Origin: Varroa destructor
Taxonomy: Eukaryota; Arthropoda; Arachnida; Mesostigmata; Varroidae
Direction of reading: 5' to 3'
Assembly (NCBI RefSeq): GCF_002443255.2
Contig: NW_019211456.1
Span: forward strand, 22,189,061 to 22,253,060
Length of the DNA: 64,000 nucleotides
Shown here: positions 50,060-63,363 of the stretch, piece after piece
Position numbering within the stretch: position 1 is the first letter of the stretch
Layout of the letters: every line of letters starts with the position of its first letter
Notes under the pieces: model-generated
Databases searched by the model: none
Told to the model about the DNA's origin: nothing
Seen by the model: only the letters and a program-made list of their open reading frames with translations
Translations under genes and position numbers: made by a program

Positions 50060-52390
50060 GATAATAACTTTGTCTTATGTGTAATGCAACTAAAGAAGCT
50101 TTTGTCCCAGGAAAAGGATGCCACTTGAACGTTGTGCTTGAGTGTGTATCTCATTAAGGCAGCTTTTATGGAAGCTAGGAACATTGGTGTGAAATACGCA
50201 AGATAATATCGTTTACTTTTGAGATAGAAGTTCTTTGCAAATACTTATTATGTTTCACGATATGAAGGAATGATGGGAAAGCTTTTCAAACCATAATTTG
50301 GAGATTTTAAAAGTATCCTTTCGCTTAGCATCTCTTCGGAAAGTAGGTCGACTAGATCGTACCTTGTATCTTAAAACAAAAGTGACAGGAAGAAATAACG
50401 GTAATATCATTCGGCAAAAGCTATTTCAAATCTTTCGAAGTTGTTCGATGGTCTCTGACGTAAAATTTGCAACGTGTATAAGATCGCTCGTTTGGTCAGT
50501 GGAATCAGATTATAGTAGAATATGATGTGTCTAACGTGGCGCTGACGCAGTTCCGAGCAAAAACATTTGATAAATAACGTTAATTTTGTATTTGTGTGCA
50601 AGCTTTCTAAGCTATATATCAAAGCTTTTCTATTCAACGACTGTGTTTCCTTTATTAATTGTTGTTAATTTTTGTATTTTGTGAAGCACGTGTGAAACAA
50701 TAGCGCTGTCGTGAACGAGCAGTTTTTATCTTAATGGATAGCTAAATACCCATTTTTAGACTTCATTAGTAGTTAAATTAACCAGTTCGTGGTTTAATGT
50801 CTTATTCTGTGTTCTGTGCAGTTCGCCTTCACAAAGCCTTATGGGTTTACACATCTTGCACCTCGTAAACCTTTAATTCAATGCGTACGAGGCTTTCATG
50901 ACCCGTAGAACATTATTCTGTGTATATGTCACCGTAGATAATGAGTTTTTGCTCAAACCCGTCACCTAGTCCACTTATCATGATTTGAATGATAGAAATC
51001 GAAGCAGTAACAGCAATATGCGCTCACATGCTACGTTACATTTGTCATGCGTTGTGCTCTGCCTTTATCGTTAGCTAGTTTATGTATCCTTCAGTTTTTC
51101 AAACTAGACGATGAGTGATGGAGAAGATCTTTATAGGCTGTTCACAAGGCGGAGAAAAAGAAAAAACGGGCACGCGAGACGTAGTAACCTCTCGCAAATG
51201 TTTGCAAAGCCTCATTACAACATTGCTATCTGTTCCTCACCCTGACGTAGAGGATGCCTCGACGACGTTTATGGCGGTCAGTATTTGCCAAATAGAAACT
51301 GGGTGTCTGACTAAACATTTTCTTGGCTTCTCGTGTGCGTGCTTATATATGCTTGCATTTACAAGCTCTAATAAATCGCTAAGAGTGTAGGCAACCCCTT
51401 TCTGCCGGTGCGAAGAAGACACTCATGACCTAACTGCTGCATAATTTCGTTATCACCAGAACCTAAACGACTGAAGATAACAGAACAGGGAGAAGAAAGA
51501 TTAGCCGTTTTGATTTAGGTTTAGTTATCATGTATGCCCTGTGAAATCAATTTTAACGACTAAAAGGTCATCGTTATTACATCAATATGTTGATATTATT
51601 TAAAACGGTAAAATAATCTGATCGGAGCACGGCTAAAGCGTTCATTTCAGGCTGATGTTACGTTATCATTTTTGTTACTGGAGATAAAAAGGGGTTCATT
51701 TAAGATGCCAGTTGGCTACTGGAGCTTCAGCCATCACTGTCATTGTTACTTCGTAAAACTTTCGGGAAGACAGTAACAACAGAGGAAAAATCCGTATATC
51801 CTGAAAATTTCTGGACCAATGCAGCTTCCGCTGTTGCGTATGTTCCTGATGAGCGAAGCAAGCATCACGATAGCAGATCACCATAAACGGCAGTGAACAT
51901 TTTAAAGAAATGGATAACCCCAGAAAACTGAGCGTATATCGCGCTTTTGGTCTACCAGAGAAAGAAGAGGGTTCTGCCATCTAACTCGTTGGTATACAAA
52001 TACGCCGAAATAATTTAAACAGTTTGTATACAAGTATGTTTTCATTACAAAAATACCGCACAGCCAGACCACAAAGGGAAGAGTTATACAGTCAGTTCAA
52101 ATACACATAAACGTACTTAGAATATATTTTAGTTGAGCAACTTTAAAGTTTTTCGTTTTTTGTTGTTGCTCTATTTTCCTTTTGTCTATGCAGTTACCGT
52201 CGTAAAGTAAAATAAAACTACGAAGATTTAAAAAATCTAAAAAAAGACCTATTAAAAACAGATCTTTAGATATTATAAAGTTAGAACGATCGACTCTACA
52301 ATCATGTTACTATCTTTACTATGCAAACAAATTTATCCGTAGCAATGAACACATAGTAGGGCTTTTTTTTTTTGTAGAATTAACTATATG
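50060..52390. other. Spacer between psi-D and gene 3
   Basis: No gene recognised. The 91-codon + frame at 51115-51390 and the 94-codon minus frame at 51696-51980 lack signal peptide, splice context or family resemblance. Confidence 0.5.
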
Positions 52391-52396
52391 GTTTAC

Positions 52397-52402
52397 TTTA
52401 TT
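52397..52402 (-). terminator. Polyadenylation signal of gene 3
   Basis: AATAAA on the minus strand, about 210 bases downstream of the gene 3 stop. Confidence 0.5.
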
Positions 52403-52609
52403 AATTTTTGCAGAGCAACAAAATGCACAGGAACGGGACTGAACCCGTTAGTTTGTCCTTTGAAGTCCTACAAAAGTGCTCGGTGACAGAAGACCGACCG
52501 CGTCTGACCGGTGACCAGCGGCAGTCTGAGGCCAGCCGCGTACTATAGTAGTTGGTAGATGGTAAATCTCTCAGACTGGTTCTAAGACGATTTGAAATAG
52601 CCGATTAAT

Positions 52610-53281
52610 TTAAGAAGAGGCGTACGCGTTGAAGAGGCGCGACACGATCGACTTCGAGTTGCCCTTGGCCTTGGTTCCGGGGGGCGGTAGAAGGCTGTCA
52701 CAGACAGGATTGTTCAGGAAACTCTGGCACATAACGTCGAGAAGATCTGCGGTGGCCAGTTTGATCAGCAGTTTACCGTGCTCAACGGCAGCAGGGCCAC
52801 AAGCAGCGTCAATTGCCTTTGTTGTGCACGATTGGTAACGAGCATAGGTACAACAAGCGGTCGAGACACGATCCGCGAATTTAGCCTCCTCGATCTTTTC
52901 GAGTCCGGCCTGAACGTCGTTGAGGCACTTGCGTCCCTGTGGTTGAGACTTGGCGAGGCAAGGAGCGTGCTTTAGATATTCGGTACGAAGGGATTCGCCA
53001 GAAGTGCAGAACTGCTTCTGCACGTCATGAGCACCTTCCGAAACGAGTGCGATAAGCTCACGTTGAATCGGAGTAGCACAGGCTTTTGTGTAATTGCCGA
53101 AGCACTCGTTAACCTCCTGCATGATACCACACTGCTTGTCGACCTCGGCCTCCGTCGTTGGGATCTTATTAGCCCCAGCTCCAGTGGCTACGCAAAGGTC
53201 GAGCTCACGCAAATGACAACGGTCAGCATTGGCTCCAACGACCGCCAGCATTGCGAGATAACCAACAATGTAAGCCCTCAT
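52610..53281 (-). CDS. Gene 3: secreted 14-cysteine protein, 223 residues, inverted
   Basis: Third intact family member and the only copy on the minus strand. An upstream ATG-less extension of 15 codons exists, but the ATG at 53281 is chosen: it starts the signal peptide MRAYIVGYLAMLAVVGANA, followed by DRCHLRELDLC. Framework blocks are PTTEAEVDKQC, C-ATPIQRELI, KQFC, YLKHAPCLAKSQ, KCLNDVQAGLEKIEEAKF, ACCTYARYQSC, AACGPAAVEHGK, VMCQSFLNNPVC and LLPPPGTKAKGN with the tail KSIVSRLFNAYASS. All 14 cysteines are in register with gene 1. Codons favour G or C in third position, as in gene 1 but less so in gene 2, which fits good expression. Role unknown; soluble and extracellular by signal peptide and lack of an anchor. 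Confidence 0.9.
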   Translation of the reverse strand: MRAYIVGYLAMLAVVGANADRCHLRELDLCVATGAGANKIPTTEAEVDKQCGIMQEVNECFGNYTKACATPIQRELIALVSEGAHDVQKQFCTSGESLRTEYLKHAPCLAKSQPQGRKCLNDVQAGLEKIEEAKFADRVSTACCTYARYQSCTTKAIDAACGPAAVEHGKLLIKLATADLLDVMCQSFLNNPVCDSLLPPPGTKAKGNSKSIVSRLFNAYASS

Positions 53282-53355
53282 GATTGTATTTTCACTCGTA
53301 AGTGATTGTTCACAAGTCGAGTTCAACTCCGATGCCCCATAGCGGCATGGCGATC

Positions 53356-53363
53356 ATTATATA
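53356..53363 (-). promoter_or_regulatory. TATA box of gene 3
   Basis: On the minus strand TATATAAT in a GG-flanked context lies 82 bases upstream of the gene 3 ATG. The leader is too short for an intron. Confidence 0.6.
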
Positions 53364-53369
53364 CCCCGA

Positions 53370-56300
53370 GGATCGTTGTCGCTTTCACACTACCCTTTCC
53401 CCGATCCGGTTTATGTGGCGATGTTGTCCTTACGCCGCGAGAATCTTCTACGGTACGGCTGTTTAAACAGCTAGAGGACTGCGAGTCGCACACAGTGCGG
53501 TCTAATGCGCAATGCGGTTTTGCGGCGGGGAAGTCTGTGACGTAACCTGGACGCCCTCGCCCAGAATACCCAGAAACGACTACAGACGCTTATTGTAAGT
53601 TGTGCATTTCTATCTACAGCTACAAAAAAAAGAAAAATGGTCCGTGAGGTACAAACCCTAGTCAGAGCCAGTCAAGTTCAAGTAGAAGTTTGTCTGAGCT
53701 GATATGGCGTGAGCCATTTGTCGGCCTAATTCATTGCCAATGCCAGTGCCAATGGAGCAGAATAATTGATAAGTTTATCTACTTGTGAATGCCCCTACCG
53801 CGGTGCACGATAGGCAGCAGAGTTGTCCTGGTATTGTTGCCGTCAAGCCACTAGCTTCTATAATCGATCGAAGATAAAGCGGGTCATTATATAGATTGAC
53901 TGACGAGTATCCGTTAATCCGACCGTTAAGCAAGTTGGTGGCAAAAAATCTTCTATCTAATGTCTACCCGATTTTCTTTTGGCTCAGGTGTGACACATTA
54001 TCGACATGTGTATAATGTCATCATGTATTGATACGGCAGCAGCAATAACAACGGGGGCAATCGTTGATGCTGTTGTCTAAAGGCAGTTCCATTTTATAGC
54101 ATGATCCAAAAAGACATAAACGATTGCAAAAATTGCTCATCAAACTGGTAATTGAATAATCTGTATAGAAAAGCAGACAGCAGAATGATTCCCTGCACGG
54201 CCGTAATAAAAAAAAATGTAAAATAAAATTCTATAGTTATAACAGTAGTAATGATATCATCTGTGATCGTGCAAATAATAACTATTAGAGTTCTTGTAAA
54301 CATCTTGAAGTACTTTATTATACAAAGAAGATTGCCAACGTGGATGGAATATACTATGTTGAACCAAAGATAAATTTCCATCAACATCAGCCATTATGAC
54401 TTCCTGAATCACCACAAAAACACTGACCTCCAAATAAATATGTATAATGTGGAATTTTTAGCCCAGTAAGCGAATCCAGTTGTCATTGTCGGAGAATAAG
54501 TGTCGGGTACTTCAGTTCAGTCTCTGTGGTTTAACGATGAGACTTCTTGATTCGCTGGAAAGCCCAGAGAGGTGCAGAGAACAAAGACCAGGGGATCGGT
54601 GCCTATTTCCGTAGGCAACCACTCGCTTAAATTGTTAAAATCGTGCATCTCATACAAACATATACATGCATAAATATATTTTGCCCTCGGTGCGTACGCC
54701 ATCTAGAAGAACTAGAAATCATATCGGACTGTCAGCGAAAGAACCGTCAAAACAAATTGAAGACCGTCTAACCACAATGAATTATTCTTTTCCCTTCAAA
54801 CATTACCTTAACGATCGTGAATCCGACCGAGTAGGCGAAACTCGCTTGTGTAATTTGAAAATATCGGCACAAATCGACTGTTTCTGCCAGACGGGCACTA
54901 TAATGTACCCATACCCTACAATCCGTCGAACTAAGCAAAAAGGGTGCACAACCATTATTAGGACCGATAATATTTCGATATTTATTAGCTTCGCGGCATC
55001 TAGAAGCAAACACATGTACTGAAAGGCAATAGCTGATTTCTCGGTGGCTATATAGGCTAAGTGCTAGATGAATGAGAAAATAGAGGAACCGTTAAAAAGG
55101 TTCTCAATAAACAGTGATGCAGCCATATATGCATCGCCGTGTGCACGTACGTGTATAGTTATGCAAATATAAATACAAGTATTCGTGTAGTGAGCGATAG
55201 AATCAAACACTGCTCCATAGAGAGGGTTCATTCGGCATCACCCGACCAACGACAGATTAATCCGTCCATCTATTTCTAGCTTTGAGCCGTCTGCTGTTTA
55301 TGTCTGTTTAGCATATTTTCTTTTACATGTGCATTGTTGTGTATTTGTTTTGACGTTATTTTGACACTGTCGTAGCTGGCCAACGTTGGGGTTACTTCAA
55401 TAAAGCACTCTCTGCAGTACATGAGTGGCAACGACGACGGAGCAAAGTCATGCACGCACATACATGAAACGCGCTAAATACTGTACAGTAACGTGCGTCA
55501 CGTACTCTCTGATGAAACGAGATCTACTTTACAAAGCTATGTTAAGGGTTTTTTGCATGGCACGTGTTACCGTCAATATAGACATGTACGGTGGACCCAT
55601 TTATTAGGTTTGCTTACCATTATCTTAGACAAATAAAGAGTCAAACGGACAAGCCACTCTAAAAAGGGGTTAACTAGAAACAGCAGTAACTGTTGGAGCA
55701 GGGGGTGGCCACAGCCTTATCGTATCGTAACTACATCGCAGACATAGTAAGTGGAATACCTGCGCTTGTATAGGTTACAATGAATTCTTCACCGTGTATG
55801 TCCGTAACGTTTTCGAGTCAAACCCTATCGCAAGACGGACCGTAGCGAATGCTCGTTATGAACCCTTAAAGGTCAATTCATTTTTGAAATCGAGCTCCAT
55901 CATGAACCTGACTAGAGTAACGGTCGAATCAGTAATTATATCTGAAGGGGAAGTCTCTAAACGGTGGAAAAAATACGTTTAGCCAACGCGAATCTCGATC
56001 AAATAATAGGAAGATGCCTACACCATAAACCGGTGACGGTACAACGCCGAGACAATGGGTGCACTTATGTCCACGCACTAGTCTTATAATACTTCTTCAG
56101 TAAGGATACCAACTCAACTATTAGTATTCAGTGATATAGCAAACAATTGACTGTACACTTTCTATTCCGCTTTCATATATTATATAATTAGAGTATATTG
56201 CCGATGTCTGCCTATTATTATTGGCTCACTGACATCCCTCGTATTTGGTTTGAAATGAACAAAGCAAAGACTACCATTGGCGATCGTGTTGTGTGATGAC

Positions 56301-59300
56301 TAGACAATATATAGCGAACCTAATTGACTTTTATGATATGGCAATATAATCGTTGAAAGAATACTTTAAATGAGCCCACTCTCGCGTTGCTCTTGTTTGG
56401 CTTTGGTTTTATGCCTGTCTGGTCACACACTTAGCAAAGCAATTTTGTTCGAGATTGATTTTTATCGTTTTTTACTTTGTTTTACATGTAGTTTGTTTCA
56501 ATTAAGGGAAGTGTTTTGATCGAAATATAGGAATCAAATGATTGGCTCGGCAGAAACATGCACCGATGCGGACATCAACTTCGTTTTATAGTGTAAATAA
56601 ATTGGAACATGAAAAAAAAAAGTTATGCCACTATAAATGCCGAACCTGTGGCGTTGACCGTTTGAGTTTCTTATTGATCGTTTTGTGTTCTACCCGCATC
56701 ATTATTTACTTCCGGACGCATACTTAGCGATACTTTTTTTACGCCAATTTACTTCTTCTTCTTTTTGCGTGCTGTCAGTTCACCTGTTTTTGCACAATAC
56801 GTGTGTCTGCCTAAATATACATAAATATCTTCAAATTTTAGTTGAAGTCTTTTACACATGCGAGGACACATATCAATCCTGGATCGAGGGGGAGTGTCAT
56901 AGTTTGTTTCCGCAGAACCATTTCACATATGTACCCAAAGACAAGTTACTCATAGGTATAATCCCGGGTTTATAAAATAAGTAAATGGAAAAACCCCTGT
57001 AGTTATATAATAGGAGCGAGCGCAGCATTCTGCTTGTCAGTTACCTAAGTGGCTTGTATGCCCTTGGTACCTCTCTGGCGCAACCATAATTGAATCTATT
57101 GTTATCATAATGATCATCATCTCTCTTAATAGCGTTACCGTGAACAGTAGCCGTAGGTAAAATAACAGACGTAGAAGAAATGTGCCAAAAAATAGTACAT
57201 CTCATATTCGTTGGTCGTTTGAAACTACGTGCAGAGGTTTTTGTAAACCTCCGCACGTAGTTTCCTCATGTGGCGTTCGTACCGGTTTTTGCTGCGCTCA
57301 CTAAACACATTACGAATGCACGGTCTAAACGGAAGATCGGTCTGAGCGAACGAAAATGTTCATTGGGGCAAACTTGTGGAAACAATCGGTGTTAACCACG
57401 TCGAGAAAGACAACAAACGGTGCAGTGATACACACACGTAGATCCTGATACGCGCGTATGGTGGTGTTGCAATATTTCATATCCATTTGCAAAGTCAGTT
57501 AGTTGTATGGAAGCACAACCGTGCGCGACAAGAGCTGTAACATTCCGACATCACCGTAGACATCAACACACGAAGAAAAAGAAGACTAATGAAAGTCGGA
57601 ACGCGTCGAAAACCGCTGCGGGCACTGCCAGCAATAGGAGGGCCATTGATGCTCTGGCCCGTCGGATTCAAATTGTGTTTCAACACAAATACGTGCATCG
57701 GAGTCACTTCTATACGTTTGTGTAAATCCATTTGCGCCTGTCTTTGTGGTCATCTGTATTCAGCGTCACATTTATATGAGGTATTGTTACATAGGACAAT
57801 GATGCTGAATATTTCATCACGAGAAGTAACGATGCATAAAATTAATCGACAGCTAATATATTAGGCTGTTACAAACGAACCCGGCAGACTTAATATTGGG
57901 GAGCTTCTGGGATACATGCCGCTAAAAGAAGAAATTCAGCTCGTAAATACACCAGCTTTCCAGGGGTTCGCAGTGAAGGCTGACGCAGCTCACTGCGGGA
58001 GAAATTGGCAAAGAAAAGGAAATGTCATCTTTTATTCCTAAAAGTCAACATTGGTCAAGTTTTCATTCCTCAAAGGCCATAGCGTCCCGGAAGCTTATTG
58101 AGGTTTGGTAACCACTTCAGAAAAAAGGGTCAAAAGTGAAAGTACAACAGTCTTTAAGGACGAATAATAGAGTATTGAAGACCGACGAGGAGGTGAACAG
58201 ATATCGGGATCCGAAGAAGAAGAGCGCACTGTCGCAATCGAGGAGGATCTTCGCGAAAACCGAGCTTACGAGTCTAAGGGCTATGTCGGTCACAACTGGC
58301 ATTCTATGTATTCCGAGTGCAACTCGAAGCGTTAATCAACAAAGAGCTCGCCGGTCGCTATAAGCGAGGCGTGGTTCAATATCCATCGCCAATCGGTCAG
58401 GGAGCCGGAGCAAGAATGAGGTCGCTGTGGAGAGAAATCGATTTCGATGGCTGTGCCGAGTAGGTTCGGACGTAAGATGACGATGGTGGTCGTGATAGAC
58501 ATTGGAGGTAGTTACCTGCAACCATTAGATACTCGCCGAAAATAACCAGTGCAGCCCGCGATCTTAAGTTCCTCAAAAAATGGACGGAGTAAATGGCCAA
58601 TCACGCAGTTTAGTTCTTTACCTCAACAAATTGTAGCACTGAGCGGAGAAATACCCGCTTATTATACCGCCCTAGGTCCGTCTGATCACAGAACGTTCCG
58701 TATCCCCGAAAAAACAACTGGTGAGCAAAGATATTCCACTGTCGATTTATTTTGAGAAGCCTTTGATAAAGAAATTACATACGAAAACGAAAATGATACA
58801 TGCGTGGCTATTCAGCAGCGACTCGAACGATGAGACAAATGTATGGCAAATAAAGAAGGGCACCTCTAACACAGTTCCTAACCTAATTTGAAAGCGGGTT
58901 CGCTTAAGCCTATATCTGCTAGTCTTATACCTAAAAAAAAGGGAGAAGCTTTCGAAAAAAACTTGAACAAACGTAACAATCAGCGTTTATTTAATAGAAG
59001 AAGACTGGTAAAGACTAAAATCAGATAATTTTCTGGTATTTTCGATTGGGAACAACATTTTAGTCAGTTATCAGCGTTCATCTAAATTTGTTCGGCCCCA
59101 ATCGGTTCTCTGTTTACGCTTTCACTTCTTCAATGACTAACTCAACATATTGCAAAGTGTATCCAAAGGAGCCAATGGAATGTAACGAGCAGACCGTGGA
59201 TTACGTTCAATAATAAAAACAATCACTTCATAGTATGTCGATATTAATCTACCAGTTGTGTTCCAGACGGCAGAATGTTTCACAGTCTTCGAAATTGTCC

Positions 59301-62300
59301 AATATGATAGCGTTTCCGGCTTTATCATTTACATTATGGATTGGCTAACTTTGTAAATTAGCCTGGCGTACACATTATTTCGACTAGACTTGAAGCTAAA
59401 TGTGTTCAACCAAATCCGCCGTAGAAGCAACACATTTGTGGAATCTGTTTAAGCAAGTAGAGGAACATATCGGTTATGTATACGATACTTGGAAACGACC
59501 TAACGGATCCTGCTGCAGCTTCGCTAAGATGTACAACCTGCGTGATGATTGTTTAGAAGAATTTAGAAGATATTTTACTTTTCTTTGGCCTTTCTTTTCT
59601 TTTCTTTGATTTGTGTTAATGCACCAGTTGAATGATCACCAGAGACGTTAGCTAGACTGGATTCAATGGTGGCTGGTACGCAGCTGAGCTGTTAACCGCA
59701 GACCGAATAGGAGAGTGTTAGATTATTTGAATCTCTAAGAATCTAGATACTTCTTGAAGCTGTCACTGGAAAGAAACTCTCAAAAAAGTGGCAAGATCTT
59801 GTACCAAACGAGGCTCGATGATGAGTTTCCAGATGGATCAAGCAGAACTAACCTGATGCTATCATCGAGCGCTTTTTCGTCCTGGTTTTACCTCGGTAAA
59901 CTGGCGTATTCAGCTGAAGTCAGGTCGGAGGTTTGGCACTCCTTGTGATAACGAATTAATTAAAGGTTTGTTATGAGATATAGCCTTAGGATGCTTTCTA
60001 CTAGCCATTCATCTTAAGAGCTAGGAAACACGACATCGAATTACCCGTATACAGAAAACACGTTTGTTTATATTTTGTGTATGGCAGCGATTTACCAAGC
60101 AGCGTCTATAGAGTATTGTAACTCTTAATTAATACACAATCAAGGATATCGATCAATTTGATTTTACAAAACAAGATAATTAACCGCAACGGGACGCTCT
60201 CCTACAGTTGTACAACGTACGCTAACAGAGCGTAACTCAAAAAACTTGTTTCGTATAAATACCAACGAATGCTGTGACATTTGTACAATCACGTTACATG
60301 AACCATATCGGCCTTATCGAATAAGAGTTGGTCCGTTTAAAGAATTATGAGTAGATAAATAGCTATACACAGGAAAATTTGTCTCCATCCTTTAGCACGC
60401 GTGTGACTCTCATATAGCACCTGTGCGCGAAGTAAAAGCACCCGTTCGTGTTACGGCCATGGGAATTTGTCTGCTGTGAAAAAATTTTCTGATGTTTCAA
60501 CACGTACGGAACAACGAGCGAGGCAACGCGTCCGCATCAACCTGTAAAACATCTTCTTGACAGCTTTGAAAAATTCAAGTTCATTTGTTTTGAATTCAGT
60601 TTAAACAGGAAGAAGGAAGAGACTGTGGGTTGCACTAAAGTCGCAAGAAAAAATCAAGCATTCATAGGGAACAAGAAGGCATCATACATGATCAAGCGAC
60701 CTTTACTATAATCATTATCGATAAAAATGCAACGCGCTAGAAGTAGCTATGATTCTAAGAGCAGTTCTTTATTGATGTCTTTATTGACGCTTGAGAACTA
60801 ATACGTTCAATTTAGCGTACGTGGAAATCATTTATTGCTATGTAAAGCTATTTTATTGTTATATATATGTGCAGATATATCATGCTGCACACCAAATAGT
60901 TAAAAGCATGTGCTTTCATTTGGTCGTGCAATCTGCACGTTATTGCGCGGTCAACATTCGTCACATCGCAAAAGTGTCTACGAAACAGTCAGTAATACCT
61001 GTACCGTTAACAAGTTTGCCCTTAGGTTTTTTCGATTAAATATGTCTTCCTCATAAAATGTCCATACTTTTTCTCACCGCTGGCCGTGTTGAATTACTCT
61101 GGTGGCTACGGAAGTTCTGAGAGGAAAAGGATTCCAGCCACTGTGATATTTCAGCTAAGTGATTTTCGGTTACGATGCCGTGATTTATATATATATATAT
61201 ATATATATGGACACAAGGAAGTTGAACAAGTCATCGAATTTAACTAAATATAAATAAAGTCATTTACGTGTGTTCCGCACAATGACCTTTCAAGGTTCGT
61301 CTGCAAAAATATAACACAATTGTTTCTAGATCTAATATGGCTTCAAGATGGGTAGCATGTTTGCCCAACATCGGAAGTTGTTCTGATCGAACCTAGCGAT
61401 GTCAGCAATAGGTAAACCGTAGCTTATGTGATGCTGTTCGAGGTCCAAATGTACGGTGTACTATACATATCTGTGTACGATAAAAAAACAACTAGCAGAA
61501 ACAAACCCATGGGTACCGTAATGTCTATTGTCTGCGATCAAAATTTACAAATCTTTATTTGATTATATTATTCCGCTAAAAAAAGCAGGCTCGAATCTAC
61601 TGTCGAACAAATGAAATAGCGAAACTAATATATTACTAGGCCGTTTGAGGTAGTCGTCCCGTTGCAGTGTCTGTGCACAAAAATACAACTTCCCAAAAAA
61701 GAAACCACTCGAATTTAATATCTCTGTTACGTTTCTCTTGTTAGTTACCATTCAAACGAAGAGAAAATGCGATAGTCAAAGGTGTATCTCTGCGAAAATA
61801 GATATGACAAAACGTGTACAGGCATATATGGGGTAACAATAAGACGTTGAAGCTTACTTCGTTGCCGAAAGCGAGCGAACAATGAACATTTACCCTGCCC
61901 AAATTTAGAGTGCATATAGGGGGGCATTCCGCTGCGACAATGGTGATGTTGAAACAAAATGTTTTTCTAAACAATTATTTCGAAAAATAATTAAAACCGG
62001 CTGTGGATCGATTGAAGCCTTGTCCATCGAGCAGTCGAATCCGTAAAGAACCAACCGCTCGCTGAGCAACTAGTTAAATCTACGGAGTCATTCGTCAAAA
62101 TCGGCGAGATGACAATGTTTTGAGCCGGCCTCTATTATTATTTATTGCGCACACTGTCCGATAGTAAGTCGGTAATTAAAATGGTCTCATTATTTAGCGG
62201 CCGCATCGTGCAGTAGCAATTCAAATAGGATGATCAAAGTTCCTGAACGGACAACGCCTCTTTCAGCGCGGTACGGCAATTTCAGGGTCAAAATAGTTAG

Positions 62301-63360
62301 GCGGAAATATGGTGGACGACATGGTAGCACGGTTGTTTGTTTACCTAGCGAGCATCCTGGACACAGGAAGTTCACGTTTTTACGCTTCCAATAAACTTCC
62401 ACTTTATACTTGAGTAAGATATATATATATATATATATACACCCTTATGTGAAGTGACAATGGATCCAGGTGTTAAATTATTATGCAATCATGTTTTGTA
62501 AAAACTTTAATGTTACTTCACTCGTTCGCGCAAATACAGTTTCGGCCTTCGATGAACAGAATGCCCCACAGAAATAACTTCGTTGTGTGCTTCTGACAGT
62601 ATAATTGCCACTGCCGCAAGTGTTGCCTGTGAAATTATCTGCGTATAGAGATAGAACATGTATGGAGCGAAAACGAAGCAGCGAGTAATCACGGTTACGC
62701 GGTGTTAGGTGTAAAGGCCTTGAGCTTAGTAAATACGTCTAAAATCCAATTTTCTCCATTTTGACTTCTTCCATAAGCATAGCACTCTACCAGTTCTAGC
62801 TGCATATCGAACCAATGCGAACGCCATGTAAAAACTGGGTAGATAGAATTTAATTTAAGAAAAAGCACCAGCGATGTTATGACACCGAAGAATCTCTACG
62901 GGCTCGAATGGTGGACAAACGGTGCCAGCCGTTGAATCGTTTTGGTCCCTGTAGGGCTCATACTAGACGCTGGCCGCAAACGATTACGTCAAGAAATCAG
63001 GCGTGCGTTGTCAGCTTTTGGCATTTGACAATGACAGCGGGGAAAAAACATTGACCAGTCTGTAAAAGTATCACTTTAATTTTCTCATAACAAACCAACT
63101 TGTCCGTCTAACACTAAGCAGTACTGCCTGCTTCGGTTGCTGTAGTACGACGTTATTCATTCGATGACACCAATAACAAACGCAAAATGATGAAAAAAAA
63201 AAAAGTCATGATAATACCTGGAATGACGAACTTTGCAGGAGTGTGGAACGTACACAGTGACACTGGTAGCATCGTTTTGTTATAACGTACGGACAAATAT
63301 AAAGATGATAAGGAAGACGCGCGGTCTTCGCCTCCTCTGAACTAGCTGACGCGCTAGAAT
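53370..63360. other. Gene-free flank to the right of the cluster
   Basis: No further family copy and no recognisable gene. It contains a foldback hairpin (57221-57264), (TA)n runs at about 61186-61208 and 62420-62440, and a slightly GC-richer patch at about 57950-58560 with weakly protein-like reading in two frames. Confidence 0.45.
57221..57264. repeat. Short foldback hairpin (20-bp arms, 4-base loop)
   Basis: The arms 57221-57240 and 57245-57264 are reverse complements with one mismatch, separated by TTGT. Flanks do not extend the pairing. Confidence 0.85.
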
Positions 63361-63363
63361 CAG

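Noticed and set aside
37508..53281. Naming the family as DUF1397 / 27-kDa haemolymph glycoprotein
   Set aside because: Only general resemblance (secreted, cysteine-rich); I could not align the defining motifs, so the name was withheld.
54666..55022. 118-codon + frame
   Set aside because: Composition and overlapping frames on both strands look random; no domain or promoter.
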